Origin: Streptomyces lydicus
GTDB taxonomy: Bacteria; Actinomycetota; Actinomycetes; Streptomycetales; Streptomycetaceae
DNA length: 64,000 nt
Direction of reading: 5' to 3'
Assembly (NCBI RefSeq): GCF_004125265.1
Contig: NZ_RDTE01000003.1
Span: 5,642,001-5,706,000 of the forward strand
In this document: piece by piece, positions 8,365 through 20,200 of the stretch
Layout of the letters: every line of letters begins with the position of its first letter
Position numbering within the stretch: the stretch's first letter is position 1
The notes under the pieces: model-generated
Databases searched by the model: none
Seen by the model: the letters and a program-made list of their open reading frames with translations, nothing else
Told to the model about the DNA's origin: nothing
Position numbers and translations under genes: made by a program

Positions 8365-11127
8365 CTACAAATCTGTTGGTTTGTCATGATGTGTCCGGCG
8401 TGGCGTGGTGAGGCGGAGGCGCCACCGGCCGCGTGTGGTGCCGCTCGCCGCCACCACGGCAAGCGCCAGCGCCGCCGCGCCGCTCGCCGCAAGCCCCGTG
8501 TGCAGGCCCGGCGGCAGGTAGGAGCACGACAGCCGGGTGGCGCCCGGCCCCAGCGGGACGGCCGGCAGACCGCCGAACGAGTGCGGCGCGTGCAGCGGTC
8601 CGCCGTCCACCGAACAGCCCCAGCCCGGGACGGCGGGGAGTGCCAGCACCGCGCTGCCCTTGCTGCCCGGACGCAGCCGGGCCGTCAGCCGGTGGCCTGC
8701 GGCGGCCAGTTCCACCGGGCCGCGGGCGCGCAGCGCGTGCACCGCCGCCGCCAGCCTGCGCCCGGACAGGCAGCCGACCGCCCGCTCGGGGAGGTGCTGC
8801 CGCCCCCGGCCGGTGAAGTGCACCGCCACCGTGCCGTCCGCGGGCACCCGGCCCAGGACCCGCAGCGGATTCGCGGTGACGTCCCGGCTGCCGAGCGCCG
8901 TGGTGCGCAGGCCCAGGCCGCTGACCTCCCCGGAGAACCAGGGGGCGTACCACAGGGCGGTGCTGCCCGGGGTACACCGCACGGTGAAGGTGGTCCCGGC
9001 GCCGGGCGCACCCGCGCGGTCCGGTGCACCGCCGTGCGGGCCCGTGCCCTTCCTGCCGCCGCCGTTCGCACCCGCGCCGTTCGCACCCGCGCCTTTCGCA
9101 CCCGCGCCCTTCGCACCCCCGCCGTCCGCGACCGTGACCGGCCGCCGTGCGCCGGGCAGCAGCCAGCCGCCACGGTCGCGCAGCGGGGCCTCGCCCGCGG
9201 TGGGCGTCAGGGCCGGCACCTCGTACACGGCGGCGCCCAGCACCCGCTCCTGGCGGGCGAAGACGGTCTCCTCGCCGGCGGGGCGGCGCGGGAGGGCGTC
9301 CCGTACGGTCAGCAGCGGGGCCGCGAGCGCCGGATGCGGGGTGAACAGGGCGCGGCGCCCCGGAACCGGCGACAGATAGCTGCCGACGCCCATGAGCGCC
9401 CGGCCCACCGGGTCCTCGAAGCTGAGGGTGTGGCGGCCCCTCATGTACCAGCCGGCGCCCAGGCCCCGCAGGGTGCGCGCGGTGACCGCGGGCGCGAAGC
9501 TGCTGTAGTACGAGCCGCCCTCGCCGCCGATCAGCAGCGGGTCGTTGTTGGCGAACTCGTGCGGGCCCGGGTCGGTGCGGCTGTGCGGCCAGTCGGCGCG
9601 GGCCAGCAGTCCCTCCCGGGCGGTCAGCGACGGGCCGGTGAACGTGATCTTGGGCTGGAACCAGGCGATCGCGCCCCGCGCCGCGGTCGCCGACAGCGTC
9701 GCGTACGCCGAGCCCAGCACGACCGTGCCGGTCAGCACGGCAAGGGCGGCGGCCCGGGCGCGGGAGCTGGGCGACCTGCCGAGCGCGGCCAGCCCCAGGA
9801 GGGCCGGCACACCGCCGCCGGCCAGCAGGATCCAGGTGTCGGTGCCGGCCGCGCCCCGGTCGCGGGCGAGCCAGGCGAGCAGCGCGACCGCCGCCGCGCC
9901 GGCGGCCAGCTCGCGGGCGCGCGGACGGTGCGCCAGCGCCAGCCAGGAGATCATCACGAGGATGCCGCTGAGCACGAAGGCGGCGCGGTACGGACTGCCG
10001 TTGGGCAGCGCGAAACCGTGCCACAGCAGGATCGTCGGCTCCTGGACGAAGGAGGCGGCGACGCCTGCCGCCAGGGCGCACCAGCCCACACGCACCCGGA
10101 GCGGCACGGCCCGCACGAACGGGAAGGCGGCCACCAGCAGCAGCCCGAGGACCCCGATGGAGATGTTGGGGACCGGCGCCCCCGGGTGGCCGCCCGGCAG
10201 CAACCGGGCCCACTGGTCGAGCGGCGACGGCCGGTCGTCGTAGGACACCGCGGGCGCGGGCTGGGCGGCCCGGCTGGCCGCCAGGGTGACGGTCAGCACG
10301 GGCGCGGCGAGCAGGATGCCGGTCAGCGCCATCGAGGCCGCGCGGGCCAGCGCCCGCAGCCTCGCGCGCCACGGCATCGCGGCGGCCGTCAGCAGCCGCA
10401 CCACCAGCACCAGTGCCATCGCCAGGGTCGCCATCGCGGCCGTGTAGAAGTTGCCCGCCCAGGCGAGGGCGACCAGCAGCGTGCCCGCCACCCAGCGGGT
10501 ACGGCGCAGACACCAGTCCGCGGCGATCCCGGTCAGGGGCAGCGCCACCAGGCCCCACATCCACATCGGGTCGGCGAAGCCGTCGTTCAGCACCCAGGCG
10601 CACAGCCCGTACCCCACCGACAGCAGCGCCCGCAGCGGGCCGGAGCCCTCCCGCAGCCGTCCGAGGAAGACCGTCATCAAAGCGGCGCCCAGGCCGATGC
10701 CGAACAGGGTGACCAGGAAGACCGGCAGGTCGGTCAGCGCGCGGGGGAAGAGCCCGACGAGCCAGGAGAAGGGGTTCATCAGGTAGGTGAAGAAGTCGGC
10801 GAGGAACGGCACGCCGTAGCCGCTGCTCCAGTTGAAGAACAGATCGCCGCTGGTGGTGCCGTGCAGCAGGTCCCACAGCCGGGCGTGGAAGGGGACGAAC
10901 TGATTGCCCAGGTCGTTGACGGCGCGTGACTGCGGGCCGAACGGGTAGCTGCCGTACAGGGCGAGCGCGAGGCAGTACGCCCCCATGGACAGGGCCGCCG
11001 CGAGCCAGGGTGCCGTCCGCTGTCCGGCGGCACTGTACGCCGCGGCCGGGCGTTCACTCACGGGAAGAGGCCGGGCAACCTCCAGGGGCCGGACCGCCTC
11101 TTGTGGGGTGGCGGGCGTCGGAGCCAC
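8365..11127 (-). CDS. YfhO family polytopic membrane protein
   Basis: This protein of about 920 residues has roughly a dozen membrane helices in the first 480 residues, a large extracellular region, and a last helix near the C-terminus (GLAASGAAALALAVVAA). The GNQFVPFHARLWDLLHG and FFNWSSGYGVPFLADFFTYLMNPFSWL stretches are the GT-C-like core of the YfhO family. In Gram-positives this family transfers lipid-linked sugars to teichoic acids or other surface glycans. It sits 59 bp upstream of the GT2-gtrA pair, consistent with a single glycosylation module. GGAGG lies 7 bp before GTG 11125-11127, so that start is preferred over the GTG two codons earlier, which would have zero spacing. The extracellular region contains a GAKGAGA-type repeat. 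Confidence 0.83.
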   Translation of the reverse strand: MAPTPATPQEAVRPLEVARPLPVSERPAAAYSAAGQRTAPWLAAALSMGAYCLALALYGSYPFGPQSRAVNDLGNQFVPFHARLWDLLHGTTSGDLFFNWSSGYGVPFLADFFTYLMNPFSWLVGLFPRALTDLPVFLVTLFGIGLGAALMTVFLGRLREGSGPLRALLSVGYGLCAWVLNDGFADPMWMWGLVALPLTGIAADWCLRRTRWVAGTLLVALAWAGNFYTAAMATLAMALVLVVRLLTAAAMPWRARLRALARAASMALTGILLAAPVLTVTLAASRAAQPAPAVSYDDRPSPLDQWARLLPGGHPGAPVPNISIGVLGLLLVAAFPFVRAVPLRVRVGWCALAAGVAASFVQEPTILLWHGFALPNGSPYRAAFVLSGILVMISWLALAHRPRARELAAGAAAVALLAWLARDRGAAGTDTWILLAGGGVPALLGLAALGRSPSSRARAAALAVLTGTVVLGSAYATLSATAARGAIAWFQPKITFTGPSLTAREGLLARADWPHSRTDPGPHEFANNDPLLIGGEGGSYYSSFAPAVTARTLRGLGAGWYMRGRHTLSFEDPVGRALMGVGSYLSPVPGRRALFTPHPALAAPLLTVRDALPRRPAGEETVFARQERVLGAAVYEVPALTPTAGEAPLRDRGGWLLPGARRPVTVADGGGAKGAGAKGAGANGAGANGGGRKGTGPHGGAPDRAGAPGAGTTFTVRCTPGSTALWYAPWFSGEVSGLGLRTTALGSRDVTANPLRVLGRVPADGTVAVHFTGRGRQHLPERAVGCLSGRRLAAAVHALRARGPVELAAAGHRLTARLRPGSKGSAVLALPAVPGWGCSVDGGPLHAPHSFGGLPAVPLGPGATRLSCSYLPPGLHTGLAASGAAALALAVVAASGTTRGRWRLRLTTPRRTHHDKPTDL
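9065..9124. repeat. 15-bp tandem repeat inside yfhO-like gene
   Basis: Four copies of a 15-bp unit (ttcgcacccgcgccg and variants) occur in frame. They encode five-residue Gly/Ala/Lys/Asn repeats in an extracellular linker of the YfhO protein. The first three copies are nearly identical, which suggests recent slippage. Confidence 0.8.
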
Positions 11128-11238
11128 CGGCACTCCTCCACGATCGGCGAACGTTCACCCCACGTTATATGTCTTAATCACCCCCTTTGCCTGGTCGAGA
11201 CGCCGGGTGTTTCGGGGATTGCGGAAAGAGTGGAGGGC
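11128..11238. promoter_or_regulatory. Divergent promoter region between yfhO-like gene and GT2 gene
   Basis: This 111-bp spacer contains the only AT-rich stretch nearby (acgttatatgtcttaatc, 11162-11179). On the minus strand it reads attaagacatataac, giving a TATAAC-like -10 for the YfhO gene. No convincing -35 is seen on either strand. Confidence 0.35.
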
Positions 11239-13182
11239 ATGGTGCCCGTTCCTGATGACCTCGTGGCCACGGCCGGCGACGGACCGGATGCCACGGCGAC
11301 GCCGACCGTCTCCGTGATCGTGCCGGTGCACAACACCCGGCGCTACCTCGACCGCAGCCTCGGCTCGGTCTTCGCGCAGACGCTGGACCGCCGCCGGATC
11401 GAGGTGATCGCGGTCGACGACGGCTCCACCGACGGCAGCGCCGAGTGGCTGGAAGAACAGGCCGGCCTGCACCCCCACCTGACCGTGCTGCGCCAGGAGG
11501 CCTCGGGCGGCGCGGGCAAGCCGCGCAACACCGGGCTGGACCGTGCCACCGGCGACTACGTCTTCTTCCTCGACTCCGACGACCGGCTCGCCCCCGGGGC
11601 ACTGGCCCGGCTCGTCCATATGGCCGAGCGGTGCGGCTCGGACGTCGTCTACGGCCGGATCGCCGGCGCCGAGGGCCGCTCCGCCCCCGTCGACCTGCGC
11701 ACCACCAGCGACCAGGTCTCCGTCTTCGACTCCCCGGTCTACTGGTCGCTGGCCGCCTACAAGCTCTTCCGCCGCTCCTTCCTCGAAGAGCACCGGCTGC
11801 GTTTCGTCGAGGGCCGGCTGCTGGCTGAGGACCTGCCGTTCGGCATCGCCGCCCTGCTGCGCGCCCGGACCGTCTCCGTCCTCGCCGACCAGGACTGCTA
11901 CTACCTGCACGGCCGCGACGACGACAGCAACGCCAGCCGCCAGGACATCGACTGGTGCGAATACCTCGACTACATCGGCACCGTCCTCGACGGCCTCGCG
12001 GACGAGGTCCCGCCCGGCGAACAGCGCGACAAGCTGATGATCCGGCACTTCCACGGCGAGATACTCATGCCCTTCGGGGCCGCCTATCTCGCCCGCGACG
12101 AGGCGGGCCGGCACGCGATGGCCGCGGCCGCCCGCCCGCTCGTCGAGCGCTACCTCACCGACCGCGTCCAGGCCGCCCTGCCGCCCCGGCTCCGGCTGCG
12201 CGCCCACTGCCTGCGCGCCGGGCTCGACGAGGCCCTGACCGCCGTCGTCCGGGCCGACACCGAGGGCCTGCCCGGCCCGCCGCGCATCGCCGACGGCCGC
12301 GTCTACGCCGGATACCCCCACTTCCGCGACCCGCAGCACCCGCTCCCCGACGCCTGCTACGACCTCACCGACCGGGTGGTGCTGCGCCAGCGCCTGATCC
12401 GCTGGGGCTGGGTCGGCGGCGTCCTGCACCTGCGGGGCACCGCAGAGCTGTCCCTGCTCGGCGGCGACCGGGTCGAGGTCCGGCTGCAGCGCAGCGGCGC
12501 CGTCCACCACGTGCCGGCGCGGTACGCGGACGGCACCTGGCAGGCCGCCGTCGACCCGGCGGCCGCCGCGGACGGCGGGCCGCTGACCGACGGCATCTGG
12601 GGCCTCAAGATCGCGGTCACCGCGCACGGCGCGGCGGGCGCCGAGGGGCCCGCCTTCCGCCGCGAGGCCTGGCTGGCCCCGGAAGGCGGGGCGAACGGGC
12701 GGGAGTGCGCACCGCGGATCGCCGGCCGGGGCCCGGCCGGCCCCGCCGTCGCCGCGCTCTTCCTCTCCCAGCCGCACGGCCATCTCCACCTCGACCTGGA
12801 CAAGGACGGGGCCCGCCGGTCGCTCGGCGGCGACCTGCGCGGCACGGCGCACCGCACCCGCTCGGGGCGGGCCGCCCTCGCCGCCCACCTCACCCTGCCC
12901 GGCTGCCCCGTGGACGCCGAGCTGCAGCTGGTCCTCCACGACGCGACCCGCACCGTGGCGCTGCCCACCACGGTCGAACGGGGCGCCGACGACCACTACA
13001 CCGTGCGCTCGGTGCTGCGCGGCGGCCCCCGGGGCAGCACCTGGCGGGTGTCCCTGCGGGTGATGGCGGGCCCGCTCCGCCACGACCTGCCGGTCCGGAC
13101 GGCCGGCGGGCGGACGCAGCTGATGTTCGCCGTGCCCGGCGCCGGCCTCCCCAGGAGGGTGCTGCGCCGCCTGCGCGGCTGA
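11239..13182 (+). CDS. Glycosyltransferase family 2 protein with C-terminal beta-rich domain
   Basis: This 647-residue protein has a GT-A domain at about residues 20-240. Motifs are VSVIVPVHNTRRYLDRSLGS, VIAVDDGSTDGS and the DXD site FFLDSDDRL. The C-terminal half (about 400-640) is a series of beta-strand segments like those between the GT2 and TagF domains of the larger protein at 17-21 kb, but no TagF domain follows. It probably adds sugars to the cell-surface polymer; donor and acceptor are unknown. The start is uncertain: ATG 11239 has GGAGGG only 1 bp upstream, GTG 11242 has better spacing, and GTG 11230 is also in frame. Confidence 0.85.
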   Translation: MVPVPDDLVATAGDGPDATATPTVSVIVPVHNTRRYLDRSLGSVFAQTLDRRRIEVIAVDDGSTDGSAEWLEEQAGLHPHLTVLRQEASGGAGKPRNTGLDRATGDYVFFLDSDDRLAPGALARLVHMAERCGSDVVYGRIAGAEGRSAPVDLRTTSDQVSVFDSPVYWSLAAYKLFRRSFLEEHRLRFVEGRLLAEDLPFGIAALLRARTVSVLADQDCYYLHGRDDDSNASRQDIDWCEYLDYIGTVLDGLADEVPPGEQRDKLMIRHFHGEILMPFGAAYLARDEAGRHAMAAAARPLVERYLTDRVQAALPPRLRLRAHCLRAGLDEALTAVVRADTEGLPGPPRIADGRVYAGYPHFRDPQHPLPDACYDLTDRVVLRQRLIRWGWVGGVLHLRGTAELSLLGGDRVEVRLQRSGAVHHVPARYADGTWQAAVDPAAAADGGPLTDGIWGLKIAVTAHGAAGAEGPAFRREAWLAPEGGANGRECAPRIAGRGPAGPAVAALFLSQPHGHLHLDLDKDGARRSLGGDLRGTAHRTRSGRAALAAHLTLPGCPVDAELQLVLHDATRTVALPTTVERGADDHYTVRSVLRGGPRGSTWRVSLRVMAGPLRHDLPVRTAGGRTQLMFAVPGAGLPRRVLRRLRG

Positions 13183-13342
13183 CGCCGGCGTCCGGCAGCC
13201 GGGCCGGTCCCCTTCGGCCACCGCCGAAAATCCTTGTGCGTGCCGCCCCCGCGGGACGAGGCTGACCCACCATCAGGCACCTGCACAGGTGCACCCGCGA
13301 CGACCGTCTTCGCGGGGCCATCTGACCAAGGGGGAACGTCAC

Positions 13343-13744
13343 ATGTCCGTATGGAAGCGAGCCGGAATGGCGGCCATCGCCGTCGCGGCGCTGGCCGTCC
13401 CGGCGGGCGCGGTCGTCGGCACGGCCGGGACCGCGGCGGCCGTCGGCACCACCCACACCGCGGCGGGCGGCACCGTCCAGGGCTGCCCCTACGGCGCGGT
13501 CTGCATCTATCCGCAGAACGCCGGATGGAACGGCGGCCACCCGTCGCTCTTCTACTACAGCTACGGGGCGCACAACCTCAGCAACCAGGTCGGGACGCAC
13601 CGCATCTACAACAACCAGTCCGGGGGCGCGACCATGCGGACCTGCACGGGCTACAACGGCACGGGATGCCAGGGCTACCTCTCGCCCGGCTACTACATCG
13701 ACAAGGACCTCACGCCGATCAACTCGATCACCCTCCAGCCGTAG
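13343..13744 (+). CDS. Secreted peptidase inhibitor I36-like (beta/gamma-crystallin fold) protein
   Basis: This 133-residue protein has an N-terminal signal peptide (SVWKRAGMAAIAVAALAVPAGA, cleavage near residue 32). The mature domain has four cysteines and aromatic/Gly motifs (CPYGAVCIYPQNAGW, TCTGYNGTGCQGYLSPGYYIDKDLTP). These fit the peptidase inhibitor family I36, known from the Streptomyces metalloprotease inhibitor SMPI; inhibitory activity here is inferred from the family only. AAGGGGGA sits 7 bp before ATG 13343. It stands alone between glycan genes. Confidence 0.82.
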   Translation: MSVWKRAGMAAIAVAALAVPAGAVVGTAGTAAAVGTTHTAAGGTVQGCPYGAVCIYPQNAGWNGGHPSLFYYSYGAHNLSNQVGTHRIYNNQSGGATMRTCTGYNGTGCQGYLSPGYYIDKDLTPINSITLQP

Positions 13745-13913
13745 CCGGCCGTAGACAGTCGCAGCCGGCCTGTGGACGGCCGGGCGGCATGAGCACGCCC
13801 GGGGCGGAATCCGGTCAAGGACCCGCCCCGGGCGCAGCCGTGCCGCCACGGGCGCCGTGCGAGAGCCGCCCGCCGGGCGCACGCTGGAAGCAGGGGCTCC
13901 GGAGGTGATCGTG

Positions 13914-14186
13914 ATGCTGCAGACCGTTGTCGGATGGCATGTCGACATGGAATTCGAGGAGGACACCCACCGCACCCGGGCCGCGGCCCTCGTACGGCTT
14001 CCCGACGGAACCGAGGTACGGGCCCACGGCTACGCCAGCCGCCACCCCGTCGACTCGAATCAGCCGCGGGTCGGCGAGGAGGTCGCGGGAGCCAGAGCGC
14101 TCAACGAACTGGCGATGCAGCTGCTGACCAAGGCGCACGACGAGATCGACGCGGTCTCGGGCCGGACGTCGCACCCGCTGGCCTGA
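13914..14186 (+). CDS. DUF1876 domain-containing protein
   Basis: This 90-residue protein covers the whole DUF1876 family (WHVDMEFEEDTHRTRAAALVRL, VGEEVAGARALNELAMQLL), a small fold resembling a dsRNA-binding domain that is common and multi-copy in Streptomyces. Its function is unknown. GGAGG lies 8 bp before ATG 13914; a GTG one codon upstream is also possible. It is convergent with galE. Confidence 0.85.
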   Translation: MLQTVVGWHVDMEFEEDTHRTRAAALVRLPDGTEVRAHGYASRHPVDSNQPRVGEEVAGARALNELAMQLLTKAHDEIDAVSGRTSHPLA

Positions 14187-14287
14187 TCCGCACCCCTGCC
14201 CGACCGGCGTCCGCCGGCCTGACCGGCGCCCGCCGCTGGCCCCCGGGCCGCGCTCCGCGGGCCCGCCGGCGGGCCCGCGGCCCGCGC

Positions 14288-15265
<978 letters not shown>

Positions 15266-15320
15266 AGTGCCCATCCTAGGTCGGGGTAGAGGTGTGCGGG
15301 GGGAAAAGGACCGGGGCGGG

Positions 15321-17006
15321 TCAGCCGCGCAGCCGCCGGGCGGCGATCCGCCACACGCTGCGCAGGCCGGAGGCGACCCGCAGGGACAGGGCGCCGCCGG
15401 TCGTTGCATACGGCTGCACCAGCAGCACGGTATGACGGCGGCTGGGCAGCACCCGGCGGCGCAGCCCCGGTCCCAGGGCCCGCAGCGCCGCACGGAAACC
15501 CGCCCCGTCCGCGCAGCTGACCTGCGCCATCAGATCCCACGGCTCGGGGTCGGCGCAGGGCTCGCCGCCCGGTTCGGCCAGCGCCGCGAGATCCAGTACG
15601 ACCTCGGCGGTCCAGCAGGCCTGGGACCCGCCGGTGGCCGGGGCCGGGGTGAGGGCGGCGGTGTGGACCGGGCCGCGCCGGTCGTCCCGGCGGCGCCGCA
15701 GCTCGATGTCGATGCTCTCCGGCCCGGACGCGGCCAGCCGCCCGTACAGATCGTGCACCCGCAGCCGCAGCACCCCCGGACCGCCGGGGGACGGTTCGGC
15801 GTCTATGGTCACCGGCAGCCGGTGCATCGGCTTGGTGACCATCGCGTCCAGCACGACCTCGGGCAGGTCCGCGGACCACACCGCGCGGCCGCCGGCCTCC
15901 GCGTACGGCGGCAGCAGCCGGCCCGGCCGGGCCGCCAGCTGCGTCAGCCGCTCCAGGTCCCTGGGGGCCGGCGAGGCCAGCACCACCCGGGCCAGCCAGC
16001 GCGCCGGGGCACGCGCCGCACGCAGATCGGCCTCGTCGAAGCCCGCCAGATACTCGCGGGTCAGCCGCCACCACTCGGCGCGGTAGTCGGCGCCGCGGGT
16101 GTGCAGCTCGCGGACGTACATCCGCAGATCGTGGTCGAGGAACTTGGTGGCCGCGGCGTGCGCCAGCGCCTGGTGCCCGGCGTCCAGGAAGATCTGCACG
16201 CTGGCACGGTGCGCCGCGATCCGCGCCTGCCAGTTGGCGACGTCGTTGCGGTCCAGCGAGATCGACTGCCGGGCCGCCGAACGGCGCACATGCCAGACAT
16301 AGACCCGGTCGGGGATCGTCACGAGGCGCGGGGCGGCGGCCAGCACCCGCGCCGTGAAAACGAAGTCCTCGTAGGTGAAGCGGCCCTCGGGGAAGGTGAT
16401 GGCGTGCTTGTCGAGGAACGCCCGCTCGTAGAGCTTGTTGACGCACAGCGTGTCCCGGACCAGCTGCGGGGCCTTGTCGGGGGAGCTGTGCACCGCCGTC
16501 TCGCGGTAGAGGCCCGGCTGCCAGGGGACATCGCGGTGCGCGGGCAGCTCACGGCGTACGCAGGCACCGGCCACGACCGGGGCGTCATGCTCACCAGCGG
16601 CGGCCAGCAGCGCCCGGGCCGCACCCGGGGGCAGCACATCGTCGCTGTCGAGGAACATCACGAAGCGCCCGGTGGCGGCCCGCAGACCGTCGTTGCGCGG
16701 AGTGCCGCAGCCGCCGCTGTTCGTGTCGCGGTGGATCACCCTCAGCCGCGGTTCGCCATGGGCGAGGGCGTCCAGGGCGGCGCCGGTGCCATCGGTGGAG
16801 GCGTCGTTCACCGCGATCACTTCGGTGACCGTTTCGCCGGGCGGCCCCTGCGCGAGCGCGGAGCGCACCGCATCGCAGACGTGGCCGGCGTCGTTGAAGG
16901 CGATGACGACGATGCTGACCTGAGCGGAAGGCGTGATGGTGGGCCCCGTCAGCGGATCGAGGGCTTCTTTCACAGTCACTGAATCTACATTTCGTGTCGA
17001 CAGCAT
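15321..17006 (-). CDS. Glycosyltransferase family 2 protein
   Basis: This protein of about 561 residues has a GT-A domain over residues 30-260: VSIVVIAFNDAGHVCDAVRSAL, EVIAVNDASTDGTG, and the DXD site VMFLDSDDVLPPG. A helical region and a C-terminal beta-rich segment follow, as in the two other large GT2 proteins of this cluster. It probably forms a unit with galE downstream. ATG 17004-17006 is the chosen start. GTG codons 10-12 residues downstream, with a tagatt -10-like box close by, are alternatives. The 232 bp between it and the next gene hold no feature I can support. Confidence 0.85.
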   Translation of the reverse strand: MLSTRNVDSVTVKEALDPLTGPTITPSAQVSIVVIAFNDAGHVCDAVRSALAQGPPGETVTEVIAVNDASTDGTGAALDALAHGEPRLRVIHRDTNSGGCGTPRNDGLRAATGRFVMFLDSDDVLPPGAARALLAAAGEHDAPVVAGACVRRELPAHRDVPWQPGLYRETAVHSSPDKAPQLVRDTLCVNKLYERAFLDKHAITFPEGRFTYEDFVFTARVLAAAPRLVTIPDRVYVWHVRRSAARQSISLDRNDVANWQARIAAHRASVQIFLDAGHQALAHAAATKFLDHDLRMYVRELHTRGADYRAEWWRLTREYLAGFDEADLRAARAPARWLARVVLASPAPRDLERLTQLAARPGRLLPPYAEAGGRAVWSADLPEVVLDAMVTKPMHRLPVTIDAEPSPGGPGVLRLRVHDLYGRLAASGPESIDIELRRRRDDRRGPVHTAALTPAPATGGSQACWTAEVVLDLAALAEPGGEPCADPEPWDLMAQVSCADGAGFRAALRALGPGLRRRVLPSRRHTVLLVQPYATTGGALSLRVASGLRSVWRIAARRLRG

Positions 17007-17238
17007 CTCTTGGCGCGAGCGGGGTTCCGAACCTTTTTCCGATGGTTCAGAGGGCGATTCCCGTCGAGCGGTTGCACCCCCCGCTCCGCTTTTCCCGCCC
17101 TCTTGCCGTCTTCTTACCGGGCTCGAACCGGGGCTCGGGGGTGCACAGACCCGTAAGGGCGCCTGCACATGCTGTAACGACGCGAGTGCCGCACGATGTT
17201 GATCCGCACGCCACCACCTTGCGACGGAGCGGCCCCGC

Positions 17239-20200
17239 TCACCGCTCCATCAGATCCGCGACCCGGCCGGCCGCGCCTCCGTCGTCCCGGTGGCAGAACG
17301 CTTCCCGGAATTCCGCGTACGCATCCGCCCCCGCGGCGGCGATCTCCTCCAAGTCGCCCAGCGCGTCGATCAGTTCACCGGTCGAGGTGAGCAGCGGACC
17401 CGGCACCCGGGCCTCGAAGTCGAGGGTGAAGCCGCGCAGGGTGTCGCGGTAGTGCGGCAGATCGGGCGTCAGAAAGAGCATCGGGCGCCCGGTGTTGGCG
17501 AAGTCGGCGGCCAGCGACGAGTAGTCGGTGACCAGGACGTCCGCGGCCAGCAGCAGCTCGGTGGCGTCCGGGTGCGCGGACACGTCGAGGGCGAACGGCG
17601 CGTGGTGGGCGGGCAGCCGGTCGGCGACCAGCGGATGGGAGCGCACCAGCAGCACATGGTCGTCCGCCAGCTCCCGCCGCGCCAGGTCCAGATCGAGCGG
17701 CAGATGCAGCCGGTGGTGGCCCGCGTCGTAGGCCAGATCGTCGCGCGGGGTCGGCGCGTACAGCACCACCTTCCGGCCCGGCTCGATGCCCAGGCGTTCA
17801 CGGACCGCGGCCGCCCTGAGATCACGGTCGGCGGCGAAGAAGGCGTCGGTGCGCGGCAGCCCGGTCTCCAGCAGCCGCCCGGAGTAGCCCAGCGCCGAGC
17901 GCAGCACCGGGGTGCTGTGCGCGTTCGGCGACAGCAGCACGCTCCACTGCCGGCTGACCCGCGGCCGCGGCGCCAGATGCGCCAGCCCCGCGCACAGCGT
18001 CCCTGCCAGGTCGGCGCCGATCCGCTTGAGCGGGGTGCCGTGCCAGGTCTGGATGATGCGCTGCCCGCCGCGCCGGGTGAACCACCGGGGCAGATGGGTG
18101 TTGGTGACCACCCAGCGGCTGTGCGCCAGCGCCCCGTGCCACTCGGCGCTGCCCACCAGCACCGCACGGGCCGTCTCCGGCACCGCGGTCTGCGCGTCGC
18201 GCACCGCCCACAGATGCTCCACGTCCATGCCCCGGCGCACCAGCTCCTCGTGCACCGCCCGCGGCGAATCCCCGTACGCCCGGCCGCCGAAGCTGCTGTA
18301 GAGGACGGTGTCGCGCAGCGGACGGGAGCGGTGCAGCGCATAGTGCTGCTCGCGCAGCATCCGGCGGCGGTAGGGGCCGCGGTCGGTGGCGGGCAGCGCA
18401 GGACCCGCCACCACGAGCGCTTCGTCGTGCCGGTGCCGGTCCAGGGTGAGCGGCTTGCCGCGGACCGTACGGGTCGCCGGCAGCCCGTCCAGGAGGGACG
18501 GCAGGGCGCGGACCGGGGCGTCCAGCGCGGATCCTGGCGCGCCCCGCTCGCGCAGATGCAGCGTCCAGCGGCCCTCGCGCAGCGGCAGCGGACCGGCCAG
18601 CGAGGGCAGCGCGCCGAGCGGCAGCGCGGCGTGGAACCGGCCCTCGTCGTGGGTGGTGGCGAAGGCCAGCTCGGCGGCGTGCGCCCCGTGCTTGAGGACC
18701 AGCTCGGTGGCGAGCGGAGCGGCGCCGGGCAGTGCACCCGCCACCAGCAGGGTGCCGTCCGCCCGCCACAGCGCCCGGTCCAGATACGGCTGCGGGGTCC
18801 GGTCGTGCAGGAGGAGGTTCCCGGCCGGCCCGGCCGCCAGGACCAGCTCGCGGCCGTGCGGCAGCGGATGGGCGGCCGGGGCCAGAGCGAGGTCACAGGC
18901 GATCGGGCCGGTGCCGCCGCCGGGCAGCACCACCTCGGCCGCCCAGCTCTCGGTGTGGGCCGGCAAGATCGCCCGCGGCGCACCGTCCCGCGGGGGCCGC
19001 GCGGCGGCCAGCGCGTCGAGACGGATACGGAAGGTCAGGGACGGGGAGGACGGGGAGGGGGTGCGGTGCGCGGCGTCGGGGGCGGTACGGGGCGCGCCGT
19101 CAGGGGCCTCGTTCGCCTGCCCCGGGCCCGTTCCCGCTTCCGCCCCCGCCGGAGGTTCCGCCTCCACCGGGAACGACACCACCGTGCCGGTCCCCTGATG
19201 GGTCAGCCGCAGGGCGGTGGGCGTCGGGCCGGGCGTGGAGACGGTCAGGTCCAGGGCGCCGGCCGCCGCCGCCCGGTGGCCGGTCAGCCGCCGGAGCGGA
19301 CGGACCACCGACAGCCGCAGCCGCCCGTCCACGTACCGGGGCGTGATCCGCACGGCACCCGTACCGTCCCCGGGCAGTTCACGGGCGCACGGGGCGGCGC
19401 CGGAGCCGGTCTCGGCGGCGTGCAGCGGCGCGGCCCGCACCACCCCCGCCGACGCCAGCAGCACCCCCACCGACCAGTCGCCCTCCTCCCAGCGCCCGCC
19501 CTTGCGCAGCCGCGCCGGATCGAGCCGCAGCTCGAAGCCCGACCAGTCGTAACAGTGCAGCTCCTGCCCGGACTCGGCGGTCGCCTCCGGCATCGCCACC
19601 GGCCGCAGCGGCAGCAGGATCCGGCGCCGCCCGTACGACAGCACGGCCGTCCTGAGATAGCTGTGCCGGGTCGCGGCGTCCACATTCCGGATATAGGCGT
19701 AGCCGCGCAGCACCAGCACCCCGCCGCGCCACTCCGCCTCCCTGACCCGGGCCCGTACGGGGAAGTCGGCGCGGTCCAGCCGGGTCACCCCCGGCGGCAG
19801 CTCCAGCGGCGGGGTCAGCGGCAGCACCGCGCGCTTGCGCAGCGGCGGCCCCGCGACCGCGAACCCGGCCGGGTTGCGGGCCTCGTGGGTGAGCAGGGTG
19901 AGCAGATCGGCCAGCCGCCCGGTACGGATCAGATACCAGCGCATCCGCAGCTCGACGGGGAGCGTGGGGAACAGCCGCGGATCGACCCCGGAGAGGAAGT
20001 CGCGGGCGCAGTCGAGGAACGCGGTCCGGCACTCCGGCGCGGCCGCCGGCAGCGCCTCGACCAGATCGAGCAGCCCGTCGGTGAGCTGCGCACGGTCGTA
20101 GTCGCGCTGATAGGCACGCAGCCGGGCGTGGGCCGGGTCGGCGAGGAAGCGCCGGATACCGGCCACCGCCGCGAACCGGTCCCGTACGCCCCGGGCATCG